Positions 5,997-11,801 of a stretch of DNA of 11,801 nt are shown here, one piece after another. The notes under the pieces were generated by a model. That model saw only the letters and a list, made by a program, of their open reading frames with translations, ran no database searches and was not told the origin of the DNA. Position 1 is the first letter of the stretch; each line of letters opens with the position of its first letter. Made by a program: the position numbers and the translations under genes. This DNA is from an uncultured Bacilli bacterium (GTDB taxonomy: Bacteria > Bacillota_I > Bacilli_A > RF39 > UBA660): contig CALVVN010000064.1 of NCBI GenBank assembly GCA_944363865.1, positions 1-11,801 of the forward strand, in the 5' to 3' direction.

Positions 5997-8561
5997 ATGA
6001 AACGTGCAATTCTAGTAGATGGAAATAATTTGTTATTTAGAAGTTATTATGCAACAGCATACAACGGGAACTTAATGAAAAATAGTGAAGGTTTTCCAAC
6101 CAATGCGTTATTTGGTTTTGTTAATATGATAAACAAAATAGTTACAGAAGAGTCTCCAGAATACATGTTAGTTGCATTTGATAAAGGCAAAAACTTTAGA
6201 CATGAAAAATACAAAGAATACAAAGAAGGAAGAATAAAAACTCCAGATGATTTATTAATGCAATTTCCATACGCTAAAAAGATATTAGAAAAAATGGGGA
6301 TAAAATATTTAGAAAAAGACAACTATGAAGCAGATGATATAATTGGAACATATGCTAGGCTAGCAGACGAAGATAAAAACTATGACGCTACAATAATAAG
6401 TAGTGATAAAGACTTATTACAATTAATAAGTCATGATGTAAATGTTAAACTGTTAAAACAAAAAGATTATATATTAATGAATGAAGAAACATTTAAAGAA
6501 TATTACGGAATTGAACCTATAAAAATGATAGATTTAAAAGCGTTAATGGGAGATGCTAGTGACAATATCCCAGGAGTTAAAGGTATAGGAGAAAAAACCG
6601 CAATAAACTTATTAAAAGAATATAAGACACTAGAAAACTTATACGATAATATTGACAATATAAAAGGTAAAATGAAAGAAAAACTAGTTAATGATAAAGA
6701 TAATGCATTTTTTTCAAAATGCCTTGCGACGATATACAAAGAAGTTCCAGTTGATTACACATTTGAAGAGTTAAAAATAGAAAAACCAAATATAAAAGGC
6801 CTTATAGCAATATACGAAGAATTAGAATTTAATACATTGATAAAAAAAATAAATGAATCAACAGATGAAAAAACAGAACAAAAAAATAAAGAAGATTTAG
6901 TAGAGAGCAAAGAATATAAAAGTATTAATAAACCTTTTGCATTCTATCTAGAACTAACCGAAGACAATTATCATAAAGCTAAAATAATAGGTTTATCAAT
7001 TTATGATGGGATAAATAGTTACTATTTAACAGAAAAAGATATATTAGAAAATAAAGAAATATTTAAATATGCAACATATACTTATGATTTAAAGAAAAGT
7101 ATTGTAGTTTTAAATAAATTAGGAATTAATCTACCTAATGCAAACTTCGATCTTATGATAGCCTTATACTTATTAAATAAAAACATAAATGATGACATAA
7201 GTTATGTATCTAATACATATGACTATAAAATTAATTATATAAATGACATAAGAAAGAATAATTTGACAAAAGACATACTGCTAAAAAGTAAGTTTATATA
7301 TGGCGTTCATAGCGAAATAAAAGAAGAAATAAAAAAGTATGATTTAGAATACCTATTTAATGAGATAGAAATGCCATTAGTAAGTGTACTTGCAAATATG
7401 GAACAAAATGGAATAAAAGTAAGTAGAGAAGTGTTAGACACTATGAAAGAAGAAACATTAATAAAAATAAACTTAGTAAGGGATAAAATATATAATTATG
7501 CTGGATGTAAATTTAACATAAGTTCTCCAAAGCAATTAGGTGAAATACTTTTTGGGAAACTTAATTTACCATTTAAAAAGAAGAATAAAAAAGGATTTTC
7601 AACTAATCATGACACATTAATAAAATTAAAAGAGATACATCCAATAATAAATCTTATACTAGAATATAGAGAAATTACTAAGTTATATAGTACATATATT
7701 GAAGGGTTAAGTAATTATATACTAGAAGATGGTAGGATACACACTATATTTAAACAAACAATTACAAGAACCGGACGTTTAAGCTCTGTAGAACCTAATT
7801 TGCAAAATATACCAGTGAGAACTGAAGAAGGAAAATTAATAAGAAAAGCGTTTTTACCAGAAGAAGATTCAGAAATAATGACAAGTGATTATTCTCAAAT
7901 AGAGTTAAGAGTTTTAGCACACATTTCAAAATGTGAAAACTTAAAAAATGCATTTCAAAATCATGAAGATATACATACCAAAGTAGCAAGCGATATATAT
8001 GGTGTACCAATAGATTCAGTTACTAAGAGTATGAGAAGAACAGCAAAAGCTGTCATATTTGGAATTGTGTATGGCATTAGTGGATACGGTTTAGGTGAAA
8101 ACTTGGAAATTAATACAGCTGAAGCAAAAAGATTCATAGAAAAATATTTAAAAATGTATCCAGGGGTAAAAAAGTATATGGATAACATTAAAAAAGAAGC
8201 TTACGAAAACTTTTATGTAAAAACCATTTTTGGAAGAATTAGATACATTGATGAATTAAGAAACACAAATTATATGATAAGAAGCACAGGAGAGAGAATG
8301 GCACTTAATACACCTATACAAGGCAGTAGTGCTGATATAATAAAAAAAGCAATGATAGATGTTTACAAATATTTCAAAGAAAATAATTTGAAAAGTACTA
8401 TAATTTTGCAAATACATGATGAATTAGTATTTAATGTAGTAAAAGAAGAAAAAGAATTAGTAAAAAAAGTGGTGGCAGAGTTAATGGAAAAAACATATAA
8501 TTTAGATGTACCATTAAAAGTAGAAATTGAATTTGGAAACAACTGGTATGAAGCAAAGTAG
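5997..8561 (+). CDS. polA: DNA polymerase I with 5'-3' exonuclease, proofreading domain inactive
   Basis: The repair and Okazaki-fragment polymerase, 854 aa. Residues 1-290 form the 5' nuclease (LVDGNN, VAFDKG, YEADD, SSDKD, GDASDNIPGVKGIGEKTA with a helix-hairpin-helix). An acidic linker follows (about 289-310). The 3'-5' exonuclease fold (about 311-460) has lost activity: the Asp-x-Glu motif reads Y317-L-E319, as in many Gram-positive PolA proteins. The polymerase half carries TRTGRLSS (590-597), motif A DYSQIELR (D631), the O-helix RRTAKAVIFGIVYG (K684, F688, Y692) and motif C HDE (807-809). Oddity: the usual Asn of the O-helix (KAxNFG; E. coli N761) is Ile687. The Phe of the O-helix, linked in the family to dideoxynucleotide discrimination, is kept. 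The ATG at 5997 follows AAGGTGAT. The CDF gene follows after 9 bases, so the two are probably co-transcribed. Confidence 0.98.
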   Translation: MKRAILVDGNNLLFRSYYATAYNGNLMKNSEGFPTNALFGFVNMINKIVTEESPEYMLVAFDKGKNFRHEKYKEYKEGRIKTPDDLLMQFPYAKKILEKMGIKYLEKDNYEADDIIGTYARLADEDKNYDATIISSDKDLLQLISHDVNVKLLKQKDYILMNEETFKEYYGIEPIKMIDLKALMGDASDNIPGVKGIGEKTAINLLKEYKTLENLYDNIDNIKGKMKEKLVNDKDNAFFSKCLATIYKEVPVDYTFEELKIEKPNIKGLIAIYEELEFNTLIKKINESTDEKTEQKNKEDLVESKEYKSINKPFAFYLELTEDNYHKAKIIGLSIYDGINSYYLTEKDILENKEIFKYATYTYDLKKSIVVLNKLGINLPNANFDLMIALYLLNKNINDDISYVSNTYDYKINYINDIRKNNLTKDILLKSKFIYGVHSEIKEEIKKYDLEYLFNEIEMPLVSVLANMEQNGIKVSREVLDTMKEETLIKINLVRDKIYNYAGCKFNISSPKQLGEILFGKLNLPFKKKNKKGFSTNHDTLIKLKEIHPIINLILEYREITKLYSTYIEGLSNYILEDGRIHTIFKQTITRTGRLSSVEPNLQNIPVRTEEGKLIRKAFLPEEDSEIMTSDYSQIELRVLAHISKCENLKNAFQNHEDIHTKVASDIYGVPIDSVTKSMRRTAKAVIFGIVYGISGYGLGENLEINTAEAKRFIEKYLKMYPGVKKYMDNIKKEAYENFYVKTIFGRIRYIDELRNTNYMIRSTGERMALNTPIQGSSADIIKKAMIDVYKYFKENNLKSTIILQIHDELVFNVVKEEKELVKKVVAELMEKTYNLDVPLKVEIEFGNNWYEAK

Positions 8562-8570
8562 GTGTAAAAT

Positions 8571-9422
8571 ATGTCAAGTAAAGAACTAATTACTAGTTTC
8601 TTTACTAACTTAATGCTCGGAATAATAAAAGTATTTGGAGGTTTTATAACTAATTCTAAAACATTAATAAGTGATGGAATACATTGTTTATCAGATATGG
8701 GAACTGATGTAATAGGGTTAATCGGAACAAAACTTTCAAAAAAAGAACCAGATAAAGAACATCCATTTGGACATGGAAAAATAGAATATGTTACTAGTAT
8801 GCTTATGAGTTTATTTATAATAATATTAGGTTTTACTTGTATTATTAACTCATTTAAACAAACTACACAAGAAACCAATATATATGCACTTTTAATATTA
8901 TTTATTTGTATAATTATAAAACTAATGTTAAGTCAATATTTAATTAAAAAAGGTAAAAAATTAAATAATAGTATACTATTAACCAATGGAACAGAAAGCA
9001 AATATGATGCATTCGGTTCAATGTTTGCATTACTTTTTATATTTTTAAGCATTATAAGTGGTAAAGAATCATTAATAAATTATGATGTAATAGGTAGTAT
9101 AGTAATAGGAGTTTTAACAATAAAAGTTGGATTAAAACTATTTATAAAGAACATGGATAGTGTAATAGGTGAAATAAATACGGATAAAGAAAGAAACTTA
9201 ACGCTAAATAGTATTATTTCAAAATATAAAAAAACAAAAATAAAAAGACTAACTATATTAAAATACGGACATTATGAAAGCGTTATAATAGATTTATATG
9301 TAGAAGCTAATATGACGATTAAAGAAGCGTATAAAATAGAAAGCAAAATAAAAAAAGAATTAAAAAAAGATGAAAAAATAAAATATGTAACAATTAGTTA
9401 TGCTCCTAAAAAAGTTAACTAA
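8571..9422 (+). CDS. Cation diffusion facilitator (CDF) family metal efflux transporter
   Basis: A 283-aa inner-membrane divalent cation/proton antiporter of the Zn/Mn/Fe CDF family, with six predicted membrane helices (roughly 8-26, 33-52, 75-95, 103-123, 147-163, 171-191) and a cytoplasmic dimerisation domain from about 205. The signature SDGIHCLSDMGTD provides the TM2 metal motif (H38, D42), and HPFGHGKIE (64-72) is the typical loop after it. In TM5 the usual HxxxD is E142-x-x-x-D146. The C-terminal domain lacks two family histidines: EAYKIES where EAH is usual, and ISYAP where IHVEP is usual. Metal choice may therefore differ from classical zinc exporters; the substrate is not assigned. 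The ATG at 8571 follows AGGTGT (8560-8565), which overlaps the polA stop, and no promoter separates them. The 3' end overlaps the convergent tmcAL by 8 bp. Confidence 0.9.
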   Translation: MSSKELITSFFTNLMLGIIKVFGGFITNSKTLISDGIHCLSDMGTDVIGLIGTKLSKKEPDKEHPFGHGKIEYVTSMLMSLFIIILGFTCIINSFKQTTQETNIYALLILFICIIIKLMLSQYLIKKGKKLNNSILLTNGTESKYDAFGSMFALLFIFLSIISGKESLINYDVIGSIVIGVLTIKVGLKLFIKNMDSVIGEINTDKERNLTLNSIISKYKKTKIKRLTILKYGHYESVIIDLYVEANMTIKEAYKIESKIKKELKKDEKIKYVTISYAPKKVN

Positions 9423-9438
9423 TTATTACACTTTTTTT
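9408..9438. terminator. Possible bidirectional AT-rich terminator at the CDF/tmcAL junction
   Basis: AAAAAAGT (9408-9415) and ACTTTTTT (9430-9437) form an inverted repeat with a 14-nt loop; inside it TAA/TTA can pair if one C is bulged. The A- and T-runs would put a U-tract at the end of a transcript in either direction, which suits two convergent genes. The stem has a single G-C pair, so the call is weak. Both stop codons lie within the element. Confidence 0.35.
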
Positions 9439-10548
9439 ATATTCATCTATAATTAAATTGGGATTATTAAAAATAATAGAATAAATTGTAGTAATTTTAA
9501 GTTCATAGTCTAATAAATTATATCCTTTTTTAAACTTAGTAATTATTGGCAAACTAGATCTTTTTTTACTTTCTTTCAAAACACATTTACCTTTTTTGTT
9601 CATTCCAAGTACTCTTATATATTCAAGTTTAAAGCTATTTGCTTCACTTTTTCTAATATTAAACAAAATAAAGCACAAGATTCTATTAATTCTATTAAAA
9701 GTATATCTTTTAGTTTTAACATTATCAATTAATTCGTTTAAGTTTAAACTAATTAAAGCTGCTTTATAAAGCCTAGGGGCAATACTATCATCTACTAAAT
9801 GAAAATCTGTAAGATTATCCTTATTAGCTAAAATATTATATTTTATTAAATTAAACATTAAATCATAATTTATAGAATTTTGCATCATAAAATCATAAGT
9901 TTTAATCGGAACAGATTTTTTAAAATCCATATTATTAAAATATTTATTTCTAATATTAGAAGCACTTAAAATATTCCCGTCACTAAATAAATCATTATAA
10001 TCATTAGACCTTTTTAAAGGTATTATTTTTATTTTATCATTAATCATCAAAATACTTTTAATATATGAAACGGCGAGTATGTCATTTGGAGTGTCTACTT
10101 TTAAGCCAGAAATATCATATATAGCATTTGATAAACTAGTAGGATAATTAAAACCTTTATCTAAATATATTTTAACTTTTTTATCAAATAAACCATTGTT
10201 AAGTTGCGTCTTAGAAATATTAATTAATTTTTCTAAATCATTAGATTCACTACCAAAAACTAATGCATCAATGCCAATTTCATTTAAAAGAGAAATAGCA
10301 TTATATGCAAAAGTGTCCGCACTTTGACAGAAAACAGAAGGTAATTCAATGACTAAGTCAACACCATTTTGTAAAGCAACTTCAGTTTTTTGCCATTTTG
10401 TAAGTAGACTTAGTTCACCACGCATAGTAAAAGAAGAACTCATTACTATAATAATAGTACAGTCCTTGTATTTCTTTTTAGTTTCATTAATTTGATAAAT
10501 ATGACCATTGTGAAAAGGATTATATTCAACAACTATACCAAGTTTCAT
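9415..10548 (-). CDS. tmcAL: tRNA(Met) cytidine acetate ligase TmcAL (YlbM family)
   Basis: A 377-aa cytoplasmic enzyme of the YlbM/TmcAL family (family length about 400). The Bacillus enzyme uses acetate and ATP to form N4-acetylcytidine at wobble C34 of elongator tRNA(Met). The N-terminal nucleotidyltransferase fold shows VVEYNPFHNGH (7-17) with the HxGH motif H13-N-G-H16, followed by SSSFTMRGE, DLVIELPSVFCQSADTFA (about 64-81), LVFGSESND (about 96-104) and SASNIRNKYF (about 196-205), all in the family's usual order. The ATG (complement of 10546-10548) follows AGGTGT. It lies 27 nt downstream of the HAD gene on the same strand and has a -10-like element in that gap, so both read-through and separate transcription are possible. 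Its neighbourhood (yceD and rpmF nearby) matches the ylbM-ylbN-rpmF cluster of Bacillus. Confidence 0.93.
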   Translation of the reverse strand: MKLGIVVEYNPFHNGHIYQINETKKKYKDCTIIIVMSSSFTMRGELSLLTKWQKTEVALQNGVDLVIELPSVFCQSADTFAYNAISLLNEIGIDALVFGSESNDLEKLINISKTQLNNGLFDKKVKIYLDKGFNYPTSLSNAIYDISGLKVDTPNDILAVSYIKSILMINDKIKIIPLKRSNDYNDLFSDGNILSASNIRNKYFNNMDFKKSVPIKTYDFMMQNSINYDLMFNLIKYNILANKDNLTDFHLVDDSIAPRLYKAALISLNLNELIDNVKTKRYTFNRINRILCFILFNIRKSEANSFKLEYIRVLGMNKKGKCVLKESKKRSSLPIITKFKKGYNLLDYELKITTIYSIIFNNPNLIIDEYKKSVIIS

Positions 10549-10564
10549 ACTAACACCTAAATAT

Positions 10565-10573
10565 ATTTTATCA
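10565..10573 (-). promoter_or_regulatory. Candidate tmcAL promoter, extended -10 TGATAAAAT
   Basis: On the minus strand TAAAAT (10570-10565) is preceded by TGA, an extended -10. It lies 16 nt before the tmcAL ATG. No good -35 is visible; the position falls within the 3' end of the HAD gene. The predicted transcript would begin at about 10558 with AGGTGTTAGTATG. Confidence 0.45.
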
Positions 10574-10575
10574 CA

Positions 10576-11265
10576 TTATTTTTCTTGTTGTATTTTTTTT
10601 GTTAAAGAATGCACGCTACTAATAGTGGGAATATCAGTTCTTAATAACAAATAAGGATTTGACCAAGGTACTTTAAAACCATTAAATCTTTTTAGTAATT
10701 CTATATCATTAATAGAATTACCTATTGAATATATCTCAGAATAATTTAAACTAACTTTAATTGTTTTTAAAAGTTCAATTAAACCATCGCGTTTATTAGA
10801 ATTCTGATAAGTTTTAATTTTATCTAAAAGTACATTTGCCTTTGAACCAAATTTATGAAAAATAGATTTGTCATCAGTGAGTTCTAATGTTAATATTCTC
10901 ACTTGATAAGATGCCTTTGTAGGACTTTTTCCTTCTTGATCTATACTTTGATAATTAGTTAAACTATATAAATAACTAATAATTTCGATTAAGTAAGAGT
11001 CATATTCTTCATAAAAAATAGTAGTGAAAATGATGTTTCCATTTGAATCAATAACAATGCTACCATTATTACATATCAAATAATCATATTTAATATCCCA
11101 TTTTTTAATTTCTTCATACATATGTTTTGGACTTCTTGCAGTGGCAATAATAAATAAATTTCCATTTTTTCTAAAATCATCAACTGCATTGCGGTTCTTT
11201 TCAAATGGTTTTCTTAAATAATATGGATTATAGGTGCCATCATAATCACTAACTAATATTTTCAT
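10576..11265 (-). CDS. Cof-type HAD superfamily phosphatase
   Basis: A 229-aa cytoplasmic hydrolase of the HAD superfamily, IIB (Cof-like) type; substrates of such enzymes are usually small phosphorylated sugars or cofactors and cannot be deduced here. Visible motifs: I DYDGT (nucleophile D7, acid/base D9), II ATAR (T42), III lysine in NKRDGLIELL (about K158), IV IGNSINDIELL (181-191). In motif IV the family GDxxND reads GNSIND, so the first Asp is N183, while N186-D187 are kept; metal binding could be weakened. The chosen start (complement of 11263-11265) follows GGAGGGG at 11277-11271; an upstream in-frame ATG at 11316 would overlap the promoter and adds a Phe/Tyr/Val-rich stretch unlike the family. 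A proline-rich or membrane segment is absent. It is the first gene of a minus-strand pair with tmcAL. Confidence 0.88.
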   Translation of the reverse strand: MKILVSDYDGTYNPYYLRKPFEKNRNAVDDFRKNGNLFIIATARSPKHMYEEIKKWDIKYDYLICNNGSIVIDSNGNIIFTTIFYEEYDSYLIEIISYLYSLTNYQSIDQEGKSPTKASYQVRILTLELTDDKSIFHKFGSKANVLLDKIKTYQNSNKRDGLIELLKTIKVSLNYSEIYSIGNSINDIELLKRFNGFKVPWSNPYLLLRTDIPTISSVHSLTKKIQQEK

Positions 11266-11270
11266 AATAA

Positions 11271-11277
11271 CCCCTCC
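11271..11277 (-). promoter_or_regulatory. Strong ribosome binding site of the HAD gene
   Basis: GGAGGGG on the minus strand, 5 nt before the ATG, decides the start at 11265 rather than at 11316. Confidence 0.8.
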
Positions 11278-11287
11278 ATAGACAAAT

Positions 11288-11316
11288 ATTTTAACATAAA
11301 ATAATATATATAACAA
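11288..11316 (-). promoter_or_regulatory. HAD-tmcAL promoter (TTGTTA-17-TGT-TAAAAT)
   Basis: On the minus strand, -35 TTGTTA (11316-11311) is followed by a 17-nt spacer and -10 TAAAAT (11293-11288), with an extended TG at 11296-11295. The ATG is 22 nt downstream. It lies back-to-back with the yceD promoter in the 124-bp divergent region 11266-11389. Confidence 0.6.
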
Positions 11317-11344
11317 TATATGAAAGAATCTAAAAATATAGTAA

Positions 11345-11372
11345 TTGAAACTAATTAAAAATATAGTATAAT
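11345..11372 (+). promoter_or_regulatory. yceD-rpmF promoter (TTGAAA-16-TATAAT)
   Basis: -35 TTGAAA (11345-11350), a 16-nt spacer and consensus -10 TATAAT (11367-11372). Predicted transcription begins about 11379 at the first G of GAGGAGG (11379-11385), giving a leader of about 11 nt before the ATG at 11390. It is the strongest-looking promoter of the window, as expected for a ribosomal protein unit. Confidence 0.75.
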
Positions 11373-11389
11373 TATGTTGAGGAGGCCAA

Positions 11390-11704
11390 ATGAAAATAGA
11401 TTTAAACCCATTATTTAGCGGAATGAAAAAAGAAATTATGTTTGAAGAGATAATAAGTTTTCAAGAAAAAGATTTAAAAAATACAAGCATAAAAGGTTTA
11501 GATAAAGTAAAAATAAATGGGAATATTACCAAAATTTCTGAAGAAAGCGTAAACTTAAAAATGGATATTAAAAGTAGTATGACATTAGAAGATTCAATAA
11601 CTTTAGAGGAAATTGAATATCCAGTAAATATACAATTTAATAGAATAATAGACAACAATGAAGAAGATGAAGTTAAATTTACAACTGTTTGCTGTTCCAT
11701 TTAG
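11390..11704 (+). CDS. yceD: Shortened YceD/YlbN (DUF177) family protein, upstream of rpmF
   Basis: A 104-aa protein assigned to DUF177 (YceD in E. coli, YlbN in Bacillus) from its place directly before rpmF and from SMTLEDSITLEEIEYPVNIQF (63-83), which matches the family's mid-protein TMTL...EYP region. DUF177 proteins are usually about 170 aa; here the acidic C-terminal half is missing. Residues from about 93 (DEVKFTTVCCSI) are encoded by DNA that also encodes the start of L32 in another frame, so this end looks like accidental reading after a deletion. YceD is involved in 23S rRNA accumulation in E. coli; whether the short form works is unknown. GAGGAGG sits 4 nt before the ATG, and a strong promoter lies just upstream. 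Annotation rests on synteny plus a modest motif, so a different small protein cannot be excluded. Confidence 0.68.
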   Translation: MKIDLNPLFSGMKKEIMFEEIISFQEKDLKNTSIKGLDKVKINGNITKISEESVNLKMDIKSSMTLEDSITLEEIEYPVNIQFNRIIDNNEEDEVKFTTVCCSI

Positions 11705-11801
11705 AAGAGTAAGTAAAACAGCTAAACGTCAACGTAGAACACATTTGAAAAAGGATGCGCCTACAGTTGTTACATGCAAACAATGTGGTGCGCCAGTTGC
11801 T
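11667..11801 (+). CDS. rpmF: 50S ribosomal protein L32 (3'-truncated by window end)
   Basis: The core AVPFRRVSKTAKRQRRTH followed by a CKQC zinc pair (C37, C40) is diagnostic of L32, a small zinc-ribbon protein of the large ribosomal subunit. The second cysteine pair lies beyond the window. The family normally starts with Met directly before AVP; here that codon is TTT (11688-11690). The nearest in-frame ATG is at 11667, giving an extra MKLNLQLF at the N-terminus and a 38-nt overlap with yceD. Only a weak purine-rich AAGAAG precedes it, so translation may depend on coupling to yceD. A CTG at 11685 is a less likely alternative start. Identity is secure; the start is not. Confidence 0.85.
   Translation, partial: MKLNLQLFAVPFRRVSKTAKRQRRTHLKKDAPTVVTCKQCGAPVA

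Noticed and set aside
8363..8878. 171-aa minus-strand open frame antisense to the polA end and the CDF start.
   Set aside because: Long antisense frames are expected where stops are rare opposite A-rich codons; no ribosome binding site or family resemblance, and both plus-strand genes are certain.
1..11801. CRISPR arrays, tRNA or rRNA genes, insertion sequences, phage genes or toxin-antitoxin pairs.
   Set aside because: None could be recognised; there are no regularly spaced repeats, transposase motifs or cloverleaf-like segments, and intergenic gaps are all under 130 bases.

Overview
This window comes from a very AT-rich, Gram-positive-type bacterium. The best fit is an uncultured gut member of the Bacilli or Mollicutes-related Firmicutes (RF39/Erysipelotrichales-like). 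The basis is a PolC-type replicative polymerase, a PolA without proofreading residues, a YlbM/TmcAL-type tRNA acetate ligase, A/T-ending codons, purine-rich ribosome binding sites, and a large surface-protein family ending in a YGVRPVISLKS-like motif. The taxon is an inference. All Trp codons seen are TGG and all eight visible stops are TAA or TAG.

Layout. 1-819 is the 3' part of a secreted or surface protein, with a sharply GC-rich segment near its C-terminus. 874-5948 is a two-gene unit: polC, then a sugar-nucleotide-type nucleotidyltransferase, with its own promoter and a terminator-like hairpin at the end. 5951-9422 is a second unit of polA followed by a CDF-family cation transporter. These run head-on into a minus-strand pair (a HAD phosphatase at 11265-10576, then tmcAL at 10548-9415), and the CDF and tmcAL ends overlap by 8 bp. 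From a divergent promoter region at 11266-11389, a shortened yceD/ylbN (DUF177) gene and rpmF (ribosomal protein L32) run rightward off the window.

The genes serve replication and repair (polC, polA), translation (tmcAL, rpmF, yceD), metal homeostasis (CDF) and cell-surface or sugar-nucleotide metabolism. The yceD-rpmF pair next to tmcAL recalls the ylbM-ylbN-rpmF neighbourhood of Bacillus.

Most worth a second look: (i) the GC-rich, NNC-codon-rich segment in the surface protein, which looks like a diversified cassette (diversity-generating-retroelement variable region or gene-conversion target); (ii) the yceD/rpmF junction, where the DUF177 C-terminal half is missing and L32 lacks its usual start, apparently starting inside yceD; (iii) a promoter layout in which the -10 box lies 16-17 nt before the start codon, so predicted leaders are little more than the Shine-Dalgarno sequence; (iv) several substitutions at normally conserved metal-ligand or active-site positions in PolC, PolA, the CDF transporter and the HAD enzyme. 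No complete new defence or mobile system is visible.
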